The notes below the pieces were generated by a model. The model ran no database searches and was not told the origin of the DNA. It saw only the letters and a list, made by a program, of their open reading frames with translations. Below are positions 11,465 to 22,600 of a stretch of 64,000 bases of DNA, one piece after another (the stretch's first letter is position 1; the number at the start of each line of letters is the position of its first letter). The stretch comes from Bimastos eiseni (taxonomy: Eukaryota > Annelida > Clitellata > Crassiclitellata > Lumbricidae): positions 1,740,033 through 1,804,032 of the forward strand of contig OY365814.1 of the NCBI GenBank assembly GCA_959347315.1, read 5' to 3'. The position numbers and the translations under genes were made by a program.

Positions 11465-11880
11465 AAGGGGCCAAGTGTGGATCCGTGTAGTGCACCATAT
11501 CGAATAGCATTTAGAGGAGATTACAGTAGATGAATTGGTTTCTATTAGTCAATTAACTGTTAACCCAGTTTAGTTGAGTGCCACGCATTTCATAATGGTT
11601 GACTTTCATTGATAGGATATCATGATCTATAGATTCAAAGGCCTTTGCAAGATCTATAAAGATACCAAACGAATATTCATTCTAATCTAAAGCTTCCGTG
11701 ACCAGATTCTGCAAGGAAAGTAGAGACGCAGAGGAAAATACATGAACAGTGATTAAATTGAAATCCTTGTTGGATTGAAGGGATTGGATGGGCACAGGAA
11801 AGATCGTTCATCTGGTGTATTTTGAAGTATCGGTTCATAATACAATTTCTATCAACGAAGAGAATCTTCAAACTGATATC
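11465..11880 (-). mobile_element. CR1/L2-like RT fragment (family 3-like)
   Basis: Minus-strand translation contains YSFGIFIDLAKAFESIDHDI (RT motif A, FIDLxKAFDxxxHxIL) followed by KVNHYEMRGTQLNWVNS, as in the RT at 28.6-29.8 kb. Upstream frames carry degenerate remnants of the preceding RT block. Stops and frameshifts make it non-functional. Confidence 0.65.
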
Positions 11881-11977
11881 TATTAAACTCCACTGTCTCT
11901 AAGCTTACTACCACCAATAAAACGCAATAGACCTAGACGTTATTCAAACTTTTGCATAGATGGCTGATTGAAAAGGA

Positions 11978-12301
11978 GGTGACCGTTCATTACGTCGCAG
12001 CTCCATTAGTCGTAGATCATTTCGTCGCAATTCATTTCGTCGCATATAGGTTTATTAGGGTCAGGTGAAGCATCGTGAGGGTCGGTTAGGGTCAGGTAAT
12101 GTATGGTGAGGGTCGTTTAGGGTCAGGTTACGAGTGAGTGGTGAGGGGCGGTTATGGTCAGTTTATGCGTGGTCAGTGTCGTTTTTGGTCAGGGCATGCT
12201 TCGTGAGGGTCGTTTAGGGTCAGGGTTAGGGTTAGTGTGGTATCTAAAAATTGATGAAATGATCTGCGACGAAATGATCTCCGACGAAATGAACGGGATT
12301 C
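11978..12301. mobile_element. fold-back element B (TTCGTCGCA ends)
   Basis: The left end GGTGACCGTTCATTACGTCG and right end (reverse complement GAATCCCGTTCATTTCGTCG) share CCGTTCATTWCGTCG. Both continue with repeats of ATCATTTCGTCGCAG. The element is flanked by a perfect 8-bp direct repeat, GAAAAGGA (11970-11977 and 12302-12309). The interior is a G-rich array of TTAGGGTCAGG phrases spaced about 40 bp apart. At 324 bp it has no coding capacity, so it is non-autonomous. Confidence 0.75.
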
Positions 12302-12531
12302 GAAAAGGATGAACAGAATAAAATATAGGCCTACATGGTTTAGTGTGCGGATTCGAAATATTTTAAATGGTAGGCCTACTTTGAAGATATTGCCAACATG
12401 TTATTATTCTCTATTATTCTCTTTGCAGACGACACAAAGCCGTTAAACCATCTGAGTTCATAAAAGTTTAATTAACATATAAGTAACCCCCATAACATAC
12501 TGGTTAAACTATTCATAATATCTTAATTTGC

Positions 12532-13437
12532 GAGACCCGATAAAAGAGCGCGCGACAAAACAGCACCCCAACAAAGTGTGCCCAGACAAAAGAGCGTGTC
12601 TGTATTGATGAAAATAATTCTTCTTAATATGGAAATTGGATTGATGCAAATAGTCATGCTTAAATGGAAGCTGGGTTGATGAAAAGGAATCTGCTTAAAC
12701 AGAATATGTATTGACAAAATTATCAGCATTATTAAATGAGCACAATTAAAAGAATGACTTAACGCAAGCTGGCGCGATGAGAAGCTTCACTCACAAGTTG
12801 AAGCTGAACTGGTGAAAAGTATTATGCTGCAGTGGAAGCTAGAATGATGAAAACTTTTCTGTTTAGCTAGACTCATGAAAGTGAGTCTGAATAATTAGAA
12901 ACCTGATTGATGAAATGAATGCCGTTGAACTAGGAACTGGACTGAAGAAAATAATTATGCCAGACCTAAAGCCTGAATGATGAAAATGATGTTGTTAATC
13001 TAGAAGCTGAAATGAAGAAAATAATTCTGTTTAACTTGAAGCTTAATTGATGAAAAGAATGCCGTTTAAGAAGAAGCGGATTTGCCGAAAAGAATCTGTT
13101 CAAATAGAAACTGGATAGTACGATTCCTTTCATCAATTCAACTTACATTTACCCATTATTCTTTTCATATCAATCAAGCGCCATTTCTAACGGTATTCTT
13201 TTCATCGATTCAGCTTTTAGTTTAACAGCATTTCTTTCATTGCTCCAGCATCCACCTAAAACATTCATTTCATTAATCCAGCTTCCATTTAAGATATAAT
13301 TCTTTTAATTAGTCCAGCTTCTGTTTTCAAATTGTCTGGTCGCTATTTTGTTGGTGCTCTTTTGTCGGGCACTCTTTTGTCGGCGTTCTTTGGTCGGTGC
13401 TCTTTAAATTTGTCTGGCGCTCTTTTGTCAAAAAGTC
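12532..13437. mobile_element. fold-back element A (GACAAAAGAGCGCC ends)
   Basis: The left end has four ~15-bp units (ACAAAAGAGCG type, 12536-12600). The right end has about six units in reverse orientation (GGCGCTCTTTTGTC type, 13333-13429). The left half of the interior is a tandem series of ~35-bp units containing GAAGCTGGATTGATGAAAA; the right half is the reverse complement of such units, with the turn near 13115. CTTAATTTGC (12522-12531) and CTTAGTTTGC (13438-13447) match at 9 of 10 positions and look like a target duplication. No ORF is recognisable. Confidence 0.75.
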
Positions 13438-13477
13438 CTTAGTTTGCATTGTCAATGTGCATCTGTTTCCACTTTAG

Positions 13478-13664
13478 TCGTACAATCTTCCTCTCGAAGT
13501 ATTGGATATCATCTTACAAAAGTCCTATCTGCATTGGATATTGAATTCATCAACAAAGCAAAGAGACGAAGATGTTATCAGATCTCTCATGTCAGTCGAC
13601 ATTTGCTTCAATCGAAGATTTACCAGACGCCATTTCAAGAAAGCAATCTGGCGTTATTTGAAAG
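13478..13664 (+). CDS. candidate exon, unrecognised
   Basis: An open segment lies between a good acceptor (pyrimidine-rich TTTCCACTTTAG) and a consensus donor (AAAG|GTAAAT). It starts in phase 1, like the CARD and propeller exons downstream, but its donor is phase 2. The translation (VQSSSRSIGYHLTKVL, then SALDIEFINKAKRRR and so on) matches no domain I recognise, and a second frame is also open here. It could be an upstream exon of the CARD/propeller gene or chance. Confidence 0.2.
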
Positions 13665-14159
13665 GTAAATGTTTCGAAGCATTGCTATCCAACTGATGTA
13701 ACTAGCCCACAAACGATTACTTTGATATATTTTAATATTTTCTTACATTTTCCATAGTGTCATTACCATCAGCCATAATGGTTGGCTAGTAAGCCAGAAT
13801 TTTAGTTTTCAATAGCTCAAATGATGTGATCAGTGCTTTTTTTCTAGAAAAAAAGATGCCGGAACTCATCTGAATTGTCGGATAAAATTACGCCAAAATT
13901 AGCTACCAAATACAATAAATTTTACAGAACACAATGATCACAGTCTATAAACCTACACATATAGATTATAGACCGAAAATAATTGAGATAGGGCCCAGTA
14001 AAGTTAGATATAAAATCCCAGAGTTTATGACAATTTTCGTACAAATGTTTCCTGTCGCAATTTCCTAACGCGTCATACACTGTAGAATAATTAATGTTCT
14101 CAAGTTATTCCTTTTTAGCATCTGCGACCATATTTAATATGGCTTCGTGTTTAGCAGAT

Positions 14160-14399
14160 TCATTGTGCAGCTAGTTTTTCAGTCATGCATCTTTTTTCGA
14201 ACGCAGAGCGACTCGCTTTTTGAACATAAATCAGTTTTTTGCTCTGATATCCAGCAACTTGGCCAGTCATCATCGTGTGCTTATCTGTGTAAATGAAATC
14301 CGACGCCGTAATCTGAATTTCTTCTGTTTCTTCTATGCTTGGTCTAACTTTTATCTTGACTGGGAAGCCAGATGAAAAGAAGCTGGTGATGCTTTTCAT
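14160..14399 (-). CDS. small hypothetical ORF
   Basis: A 79-codon ATG-to-stop frame on the minus strand (MKSITSFFSSGFPVKIKVRP start, KRCMTEKLAAQ end) has a composition plausible for protein. It has no recognised motif, signal peptide or membrane segment. Downstream repeats and lack of homology leave it weak. Confidence 0.15.
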   Translation of the reverse strand: MKSITSFFSSGFPVKIKVRPSIEETEEIQITASDFIYTDKHTMMTGQVAGYQSKKLIYVQKASRSAFEKRCMTEKLAAQ

Positions 14400-15352
14400 T
14401 TTGAAATTTGTGTTAGTTTTTTAGTTAGCGTATTTATTTTATAAACTTATTGTCTTCAACTTTATTTTCAGATATATTTATTAATTTACAACGCCGATAA
14501 CAGAAGACGAGATTAACGACGTAATATTTACCGTGGCGCGTTTAACATGATACCACAGATGAAGCACTTAGGCCTAGTTCGCTTGTTTACTGGCATAGAA
14601 GTTAGTTAGATCATAAAAGTCCAGTCAGTTATAAATAATAGGCCAAAAACAGAACCTATAGTTTGTCAGAGGCGCATTTTCATCAATTTTCGCAACCTTG
14701 GAATAAAGAAAATTTATTACTGACGCCTCGTCGACAGATGCAACACGGTGTCATCGTTCTTCCTATGCGTATTAGGGCCAGGTGTTGAAAGCAATATTGG
14801 CCTATACAGCTTCAAGAACAAAGCGCGTTTTTACCACTTGTTATCCACACACAATTAGTTTCCCCACGTTCAAACATGTTTTACAATGATTGTTCTCTCA
14901 GTATAGTAGCTTCGTCTCTTTCTGTCTTCTCTTCCTACCCAACTACCACGAATTCACAGACTACTATAGAGGTCTCTACATTTTTCAATGGTATGAAGTC
15001 AAACCGCTTTCTTATTTTCACAACTTTTAACCCTTTCATTCATCATTTTCTTAATTCACCTAGACTACTGCGACCCATTATAGGAAATGAATCTAAATTG
15101 TTATCTACTATTGCGGCTATTGGTATCTACGAAAACGATATTGATTAATTGATTTATCGAGACACTGTGCGTTTGCCCTCCTCCGTAAGTTTGAATGTTG
15201 TTTTTTTGAGTTGAATCGACTTCAACACTTCTGCATTACCCAAAATCAGCAGAAGTTTCTATTAACCTAAGTCACAATTGCTACGATTGTGAAATATTGT
15301 TCTCTATTAAAGCCCTCAAACTTAGTAAGTATTATATCATTTTCCATTGCAG
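14400..15352. other. no firm feature
   Basis: One 90-codon frame (14876-15148, +) has no recognised domain. The stretch precedes the CARD exon and would be intron or 5' region of that gene. Confidence 0.4.
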
Positions 15353-15640
15353 ATTTCTATGTAAAAACCAAGAAGGTATCTGCAATCATTAGAAACAACG
15401 CAAAATTTCTGTTGCAAAATATTCAACCGAATGAAGAATTATTGTCTTCGTTGTTATCTGCTCACTGTATAACAAAAAAACAGAATCACTTCACTCAGCG
15501 ACAACATTTAGACAGAGATAAGAACGCCGAACTGTTGTGGATTGTGAGATCCATGGACAACGCTACATATTCACAATTTATCAGATGTCTTCGAGGAACC
15601 AACCAGAAGACAGTGGCAAAGATCTTAGATAACGGAGGAG
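15353..15640 (+). CDS. CARD-domain exon of a putative innate-immunity gene
   Basis: A 288-bp exon is bounded by acceptor TTCCATTGCAG and donor GGAG|GTTTAC, phase 1 at both ends (a symmetric domain exon). Its 96 residues fit a caspase recruitment domain: IIRNNAKFLLQNIQ (helix 1), NEELLSSLLSAHCITKKQ (helix 2 into 3), FTQRQHLDRDKNAELLWIV (helices 3-4), then NATYSQFIRCLRGTNQKTVA (helices 5-6). CARDs mediate homotypic assembly in inflammasome, apoptosome and RIG-I-type signalling. In frame, the segment runs on past the donor to a stop at about 15670. The next plausible exons are 18641-18998 and the propeller exon at 19964, whose acceptor phase (1) matches this donor. The CARD is my reading of the helix and hydrophobic pattern, not a search result; linkage to the propeller is inference. 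Confidence 0.6.
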
Positions 15641-15689
15641 GTTTACAATTCAAACATCAGTTTACGGCTTAGTGGCACAGTTTGATCAA

Positions 15690-16390
<701 letters not shown>

Positions 16391-17056
16391 ATGCTAATAA
16401 TTGAAATTCTCTGTCGGCTCTTTTTAAAACATATAGCATCTTATTTTGTACAACGCTTAACATACACAATATTAGGCTAATGATTGTGATTTGGGTTTTT
16501 GTCGGTTTTTCCAATTGTTTCATGGCGATCTGACTCACCGTTGATTAATGAGTCTAAAGGCATTCTGCGCTCAGAAGGAAAGAGTAATGAAAGAATAAAA
16601 CGACGCTCGTATGAGACGTAACGGTAATTGATATACTGGTGAAGTACTACCAGGAGGCAACTGCCCCAGCCGTCGAAGCAGTGGCGGCAATACCGGACAA
16701 CAAAACAGAAGAATTCAAAATTAGACAGACTCACATGAGTTAATCCCATTTTAGACCATATCAATTCAAGAGGCGTCTCGCTCATCAAGGACTTAGGTCG
16801 ACACTTGACGCAGGCAATAGAAGATACGAAGGAAAATACCTTCTTATTCGAGAAACACTCTAAGGCTGTAATTCCGGCGCTTTTGGCGGTTACTTTGCTG
16901 ACTTCAAGACGAGTTTTAGGATGGGATGAAAGGGTAGTCGATGTATGCGCTAGATAATTGATCTTTTAGTCACTTGGAGAAAAACAATGCCTGAAAGCAA
17001 TTGCAGTAATAATAATTGAAATAGTAGCAGGTCGAATAATAATCGCAATAATAATG

Positions 17057-17948
17057 GATAAAATCGTATTTTAACGTATTTTAGTTTTGTGAAAAAAAAA
17101 CAAATAGCGTATTTTATTGCCCCGAACATTACTGCAAGCAACGCAGGCTACTCATTCTAAGAAAACGATGAAACATCCAAAAACAGCGCAATTCATTTTA
17201 TCAATCCAGCCTAAACTTAAGTATTTAATCCTTATCATAGATCCAGCTTCCAATTAGGTGCATTTATATTCATCAATACAACTCCCATTTAGGTCTTTTT
17301 CTTTTCACGTTCATCACGTGCGACGTAGACCATCAGTCAACATAGTTTTCCGGCATTTTCTCATCAGTCCAACTTCCATTTATGTATATTTCTCTTCAAC
17401 GACCAGCTTCCATTTGGGTAAGCCTATATTTCTTTCATGAATCCAGCTTCCATTTATGTATATTTAGTTTTATCTATCCAGCTTTCATTTGGTATATTTC
17501 TTTTCATCAGTCGAGTTTTACGGATACGGTCTTCTCTGCATCGATTACTCTTCCCTCGTAACCACATTCTTTCATTAATCCAGCTTTTATTCAATCAATC
17601 AATCAGCCCATCAATCAATCAATGAAACTTAGTATAGCACCTCTTCAAGAAATGTAATCAGAGGCGCTCCCGGTCCAACCTCGATCATATAAGACAGATT
17701 TCAGAGTGGACTAAAACAGGGTAGAGATTTCTTAGGTAAGAGTGGAGTATGATATTTTCATCAATCTAGCTTCCATTCAAGCATGATTCCTTTAATCAAT
17801 CCAGTTGCTACTTACACAGTCTTCTTTTTCATCGATCCTGGGTCCACATAAGATAAAGTTGGACATCTATTCATGTCAAATAATAAAATCAGCCAAAAAT
17901 ACGAGTGGATGAAACGGAAATAGGACAACGCTAAATTACGATTTTAAC
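17057..17948. mobile_element. fold-back element G (ACGCTAAAATACGA ends)
   Basis: The left end GATAAAATCGTATTTTA and right end (reverse complement GTTAAAATCGTAATTTA) form inverted termini. Each is followed inward by a further GCGTATTTTA/TAAAATACG motif (17104-17120; 17893-17905). The element is flanked by a perfect 8-bp direct repeat, TAATAATG (17049-17056 and 17949-17956). Much of the interior (17170-17870) is a series of ~35-bp units of the TCATCAATCCAGCTTCCATT type. Those units are interrupted by a reversed non-LTR tail at 17577-17745. Confidence 0.75.
17577..17745 (-). mobile_element. family 4 non-LTR 3' end nested in element G
   Basis: The reverse complement matches the 3' end of the element at 7890-8515: the TTTATTCCACTCTGAAAT-like block, then GAAGAGGCG and AAGTTTC, and a TTGATTGATTGA tail (here TCAATCAATCAATCA). 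Its position splits the repeat array of element G, so it inserted later. Confidence 0.7.
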
Positions 17949-18060
17949 TAATAATGAATATGCAAATGAGAATAGTAATATTCATGACAATAGTACCCAT
18001 AACACTAGCAACAACAAGTGCAGATTATAATTTCTATTAATCATGCCCTATGATATGATG

Positions 18061-18290
18061 TGTGGCACGGTGGCCGATCGATTAGAGCGGTCAGCCTGTA
18101 ACATTCAGTGTGCGCTGAGTGAGCGGGTTCGACCCTCATCCGAGGAGTCAGTCACTGTGTAGGGACAGTGAGCAGCTAATTCGCGCACAATACTTGCTCT
18201 GCAGTGCAACTGCAATTGCGCCGTCGACGTGTGTGTGTGCACTTCTGAGGAAAAAATTTTGGGGAAAGGGCGGTATCAAATTTCGGTAAT
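18061..18290 (+). mobile_element. tRNA-derived SINE, copy 1
   Basis: The head contains a tRNA-like A box (TGGCCGATCGATTAGAGCGG, 18071-18090) and B box (GGGTTCGACC, 18125-18134) at about the tRNA spacing. A body with TGCAATTGCGCC, GTGTGTGTGCACTTCTGAGG and GGGCGGTATCAAATTTCGGT follows. The same order of blocks occurs at 36267-36476. The internal pol III promoter plus a conserved unrelated body is the standard SINE layout. There is no clear tail here (GTAATATAAAG). Confidence 0.85.
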
Positions 18291-18640
18291 ATAAAGTAAA
18301 ATTTAAAACGAAATAAGAAATAAAAATTGTCTTATGTACTAGAATTTGTAGGCCTATAAATAATTCCAAAATATGTGCTTGGCCTAAACACGATTTTATT
18401 TCTAACCACTATTAATCTGTGGGCTATAACAGCGCATTTCTTTTACTGATCTATCTATTTTTTAGTCTTGTGTTTTACAAATGCCTACGCAATGACATTC
18501 GTACTTTATTGCGAAGAACACGGACACCTTTTTGTTTCTCATGCAACTAAAACCAAAGGAATATTTTAATTGAACAGTAGTGAACTAAATCGACGTCTGA
18601 GTAAGTTATTTGGAAATTGGAAATGCATTTCTTACTTTAG

Positions 18641-18998
18641 TTGTAATAAAAGTCGACGTGCAAAATCGTGATGACTTCTCCAGGAGTATGATCTCAAAGG
18701 AAATACAGCGACTTCATCAAAACATCGAGGATCTCCGAAACAGTAGCAAACCGTTGTCGCAGCAAACGCATGAATGGATGAATCAACTGAAGGATAAAGG
18801 CGTAGAAATCCTTTGCTCTCAACTGAAAGGACAGACTGTGGTCGTTTGGATCTGGTGTCAGACACAAGCAGCGCTTAAATATATTCAGTCGCTGTACGAA
18901 TCGAATCAACTGAAAGAGGAACTCTTTCGAACTATTCATACATTCATTTCGATGGTTATCAAAATTGAAAGGAATCAGTTCAGGAAAACTGTGGGCAA
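18641..18998 (+). CDS. candidate exon, possible TRADD-N-like alpha/beta domain
   Basis: An open frame lies between acceptor TTTCTTACTTTAG and donor GCAA|GTAACT. It starts in phase 1, as the CARD and propeller exons do; this donor is phase 2, so a direct join to the 19964 exon would break frame. About 119 residues comprise an amphipathic helix region (SKEIQRLHQNIEDLRNSS) and then VEILCSQLKGQTVVVWIWCQ, then TQAALKYIQSLYESNQLKEE. A strand-loop-strand 'GxxVVxIxC' followed by helix 'ALxxIxxLYxSxxL' resembles the TRADD-N-associated domain found beside death-fold domains in invertebrate immune proteins. That resemblance is weak and is inference. An unseen intermediate exon or a different donor is needed to reach the propeller. 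Confidence 0.35.
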
Positions 18999-19104
18999 GT
19001 AACTAAGAATGCACTTATTATTATTGCGAAAACTTAATGTAGATCCTGATCAACAATTAATGCACACATCTGGCGAGCGCTCTTAGTGAGTCCGCGGTTA
19101 TAAA

Positions 19105-19547
19105 CAGTGTGTACAAGACTTGAAACTTCAAGACCAATATGAGACCGAGACAGTGAGGTGCCAAGACCGAGACAGTAACTTACCAAGACCGAGACCGAGA
19201 CACTAGGTTCAAGACAGTACGAGACAGTTCGAGACAAGTGATCCTATATAAAATGCTGTAAAATGCTAATGTATAAGTTATCGGGAATAATTTTTATTTG
19301 CAATTTCAATTTAAAACTTATAATATATATAGTACAAATTCCTGAGAACAGTTTTTATATTGCCGCGCAAGATTTTAAGACAGTTCACGCGAAACTTATC
19401 GAGACCGCTTGTTCGAGACAAAACAAGACATTCACTTCTAGACAGTTTCTAAAAATTCGAGACACTACCTCGAGACCGAGAGAGCAGGCTTCCGAGACCG
19501 AGACACTAAAAAACTGTCTCGAGACGTCTCGAGACCATACAACTCTG
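19105..19547. mobile_element. hAT-type non-autonomous element rich in GAGACC
   Basis: The left end CAGTGTGTACAAGACT and reverse-complemented right end CAGAGTTGTATGGTCT are related CAG-type termini. Flanks GTTATAAA (19097-19104) and GTTATTAA (19548-19555) match 7 of 8, consistent with a hAT 8-bp duplication. Both ends carry many GAGACCGAGACA and CGAGACAGTT phrases; the right end has CTGTCTCGAGACGTCTCGAG. There is no transposase. Confidence 0.6.
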
Positions 19548-19963
19548 GTTATTAAACGGACTCGCATGATTATCATAGCCTTCAAATTATGCGAATGCAA
19601 ATGGTGGCTATTATCATATCGAATTTCGACTAGCTTTGCAGCTCGAAACTAGAAATGTCCAAATATCGGAATTTAAAGTGACTTGTGTGCAGTTAATGGC
19701 CTCATTTACCTAGAAATGCGCATGAGAACATTTTGTAATTAAACTCATGTCGCCAGAGCGTTCCGTCGGTAAGAAATATTTTAGATACACTTAAGGCCAA
19801 GAGCTAATTATAATTCTGCTGCTTAATCAAATAACCATATTGAACAATTAAATCAATGACTGATGACTAAATACATTTTATCAGTTACATATAATACAGA
19901 ATTGCTATTAATAAAGGAACATTATTAGTCAAATAAAAACGAATCTGTGTTTGTTTATGTTAG

Positions 19964-20874
19964 TCGATTGTTCGATTTCCATCAATTTCACTCGGAGGCA
20001 AAACGTAGGAATAAACGAAAGTGTGTATGGAGTGACTAAACTGGGGAATGAAATCTGCGTCCTCTGCAGAGAATCTCGTACTAATCAACAGAAATCACGC
20101 TCCTCCGGTCCTTCAACAATAATTCGTGTCTTTGAGGATCGAAACAAATTTCGTCCTACGAAAGAAATGGAAGTAAAGCAGATCATATATCCAGAAGACA
20201 TTGGATCCAGTCAGAAGGAAAATTGTCTTTACGTCTCCTCAATGAAAAACTGCATTTGGAAGATAACTAAAGAAGCAGATGAACGACACAAAATCATCAA
20301 ATGGCTGAGCCTTGATTATGCTCCAGAAACTCTGTCAGTGTCCAGTGATGGTCAATTGCTGATGGTCGACTGTCGGTTGTCCATTCTGAATATTTACGGA
20401 TCAGACGCTGAACTCGTTCGATCCGTTCAGTTAGGCCTATCAGGAGACATCTTGTATCCAATTCATGCAGTGAAAACATCCATCGAACATTTCATCATCC
20501 TTTGCAGTAGGATGAATGAGAAAAAGTCGCTCATATTTGAATTAACCAGCAATGGACAGACGATCATACGTCGTTTCATTACCTCAAATGCAACGCAAAG
20601 ACTGTATATGCCTGCCTATCTCTCACTTGATTCTGACGATCGAGTGTTCGTCGCTGACTGCGATAACACTAGGAATAGTCGAGTAATTCTATTTGATTCC
20701 GATCTTAAATGGAATCGAATTCTTTGTCCAACTAATGAAAAAGAAGAACAGTGGCCCGATCCACTACGCGGATTGTATTATGACGAAGAAAGGGATCAAC
20801 TGATCGTCGGATCAGTATGGCCGTCATATTTTTCACGAGGAGGTCTTAGAGTTTACACTTTGAGTCGATATTAG
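19964..20874 (+). CDS. NHL-like beta-propeller protein, terminal exon
   Basis: Acceptor TTTGTTTATGTTAG, phase 1, opens a ~303-codon exon ending at TAG (20872-20874). The translation contains repeated blade-like blocks: KENCLYVSSMKNCIWKITKE, TLSVSSDGQLLMVDCRLSIL, YLSLDSDDRVFVADCDNTRN followed by SRVILFDSDLKWNRILCP, and LRGLYYDEERDQLIVGS. The 'LSLDSDDRVFVADxxNxRVILFDSDL' pattern is that of NHL repeats, which form six-bladed propellers that bind RNA or protein, for example in TRIM2/3/71. The upstream ATG at 19951 lies in the acceptor tract, so this is more likely an internal-to-last exon than a complete protein. A truncated duplicate lies at 22110-22445 and an inverted paralogue at 30374-31263; their exon starts share phase. 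Function and ligand are unknown. Confidence 0.7.
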
Positions 20875-20879
20875 AGTAA

Positions 20880-21914
20880 AGTTTCATCGACAGAATCTGA
20901 CAATCTAGTAACCTTTTAAGAGGTCAAAATTATGTGATTAATATTCAGACACTGTTTTTGATTAGTATCTATTGTACTTCTGAACTTACAACATATAAAC
21001 ATCTTAAAGAATTCCATAAGAGTCGTTATACTCAAAATTACTTCATCGTTACGTCGTACTCACATGGCTCAAGTTGAATGGCAGACTCAACAGAACCTGT
21101 ACAAACCCAGAACCGGTACTGACATAAAATTCAAAAGTGTGTTTCAATTTCAATGGTCACATTTTGACAGATGTAACAGAAATTGTCCAGCAATAGGCTG
21201 TAACCAGATGATCTGAGGTAAACTGAAATCAACGCAAAAGCGAATTTGTCCAGAGAATAGCTTTTTAGGAAGCTAACAAATAACAGCTGAAAACAACAAA
21301 CTATTATATGACTGACACGAGCGACATTTTCATGTAATAGTCTATACATGTATTGCATCGTTTATGTTATTTCAAGGAATTGCTTCAGCAACGGAGTATA
21401 TTGACTCTTGTTGTCCCTTATTGATATAAATACGTTTCGCATTGTTCTATGGCCGACGTATATGGCATCGACCATGAGAGTTTGATCGAATGAGATCCTT
21501 TACCACCGCTCGTCCGTTTAAATGAAACACGTGCAAATTTATGGTAGGCTTAAACCAGTTTAAGGACCGTATTGACCCGAGATTTAAATCTTTGAAATAA
21601 GGGGCCATCCGTATATTACGTACGCAGCGAGGGGTTTCAAATATCGGCGTTTCTACGTACGGGTGAGAATGGCAGAGCAGGGATCCAGAAAATATGTACG
21701 TACGCACATAATATAACCGTCTAATTATGTCGCCCAAATTACGGAATACTGAAATCAGAGCTGAAAACCCGATCACGGACTATAGTCCTGCTGAATCAAT
21801 TTTAAGTAGCATTAAACTTTTTTTAAATGGAAGTGTTTTAGCATTTTAGTTCCTCGTAACAGTTTAAAAATTTAAGCTGTTAAATGTAATGTAATGCTCA
21901 CCAAAAATAAATAG
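20880..21914. other. propeller gene 3' flank and unannotated sequence
   Basis: 20880-20955 matches the flank of the downstream pseudogene (AAAATTATGTGATTAATATT in both), so the duplication covers the 3' UTR. At about 21601 a GGGGCCATCCGTATATTACG block resembles a widespread short DNA-transposon end type, with no partner identified. Otherwise nothing is recognised. Confidence 0.4.
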
Positions 21915-22025
21915 TCTAGGGGTCCATAAATGATGTCATGCATCATTTCTCATAGAGGAGAAGGGTCACGCGTTTGTGACGAGGGAAGGGGGTCAAAGAA
22001 ATATGACGTCACATCATCACATCAT
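21915..22025. repeat. possible short DNA-transposon remnant
   Basis: GGGGTCCATAAATGATGTCA, followed by a GGGTCACG-TTTGTGACGAGGG-AAGGGGGTCA stretch and TATGACGTCACA, resembles short elements common in invertebrates with GGGGCCGTCCATAAATTACG ends. The pairing of the ends is imperfect, and classification is tentative. Confidence 0.3.
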
Positions 22026-22109
22026 TAAAACATAAAAACACGTAGCCTCATTTTAGAATTTCACTCAGTGAAACAAGTTCCACTTAATTAACAGCAAGCC
22101 TCATGTGAG

Positions 22110-22445
22110 ACACTGGTGGGAGACACTCTCGGTCATTATGAATTAATCAGCGATGGAGAGACGATCATCAGTTGTTACATTATATCTAATGAAACGCAAA
22201 GACTGCATAAACCTTTCTATCTCTCACTCGATTCAGACGATCGAGTGATCGTGGCTGACTACACCTGGTGGAATATGAAGAGTCGACTAATTCTCCTAGA
22301 TTCCGATCTTCGATAGGATAGAGTTCTCTGTCCAACAATAGAGATAGAAGAAGCGTGGATTGTGTTACGATAAAGAAAATCAACAAATGGTCGTCGGAGG
22401 TCAATTGTTTCGTGAGAAGGTCTTGGTTTTTACATTTTGAGTCTA
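22110..22445 (+). pseudogene. NHL-like propeller pseudogene (3' fragment)
   Basis: The translation matches the last third of the 19964-20874 exon (ELISDGETII, SNETQRLHKPFYLSLDSDDR, VIVADYTWW, LILLDSDLR, LCYDKENQQMVVGGQ). It carries a stop after DSDLR and a frameshift before LCYDKE. The sequence downstream to about 22530 also matches the first copy's 3' flank. The 5' two thirds are missing. It is a truncated tandem duplicate about 1.2 kb downstream of the first. Confidence 0.75.
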
Positions 22446-22544
22446 AATTAGACTCACTATTCATCAGCAGAATCCGACAACCAAAATTTAATAATCTTTC
22501 AATAATTCAAAATTATGTGATTAATATTTAAACTCTATACAGTA

Positions 22545-22600
22545 GTGGCGGCGCTGCATGGACGCAAAATACGCAATTGCGTCCCAAAAAATATAAAAAA
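22545..22600 (+). mobile_element. possible hAT-type left terminus
   Basis: AGTAGTGGCGGCGCTGCATG begins a GC-rich block resembling CAGTGGCGG-type hAT ends. No matching right end or duplication was found within the window. Confidence 0.25.

Noticed and set aside
12055..12235. CRISPR-like or true telomeric array
   Set aside because: The TTAGGGTCAGG phrases are imperfect and enclosed by transposon ends with a target duplication; this is eukaryotic DNA with no cas genes.
18071..18134. Genuine tRNA gene
   Set aside because: A and B boxes are present, but there is no cloverleaf-compatible 3' half, and the same unrelated body follows in a second copy, so it is a SINE.
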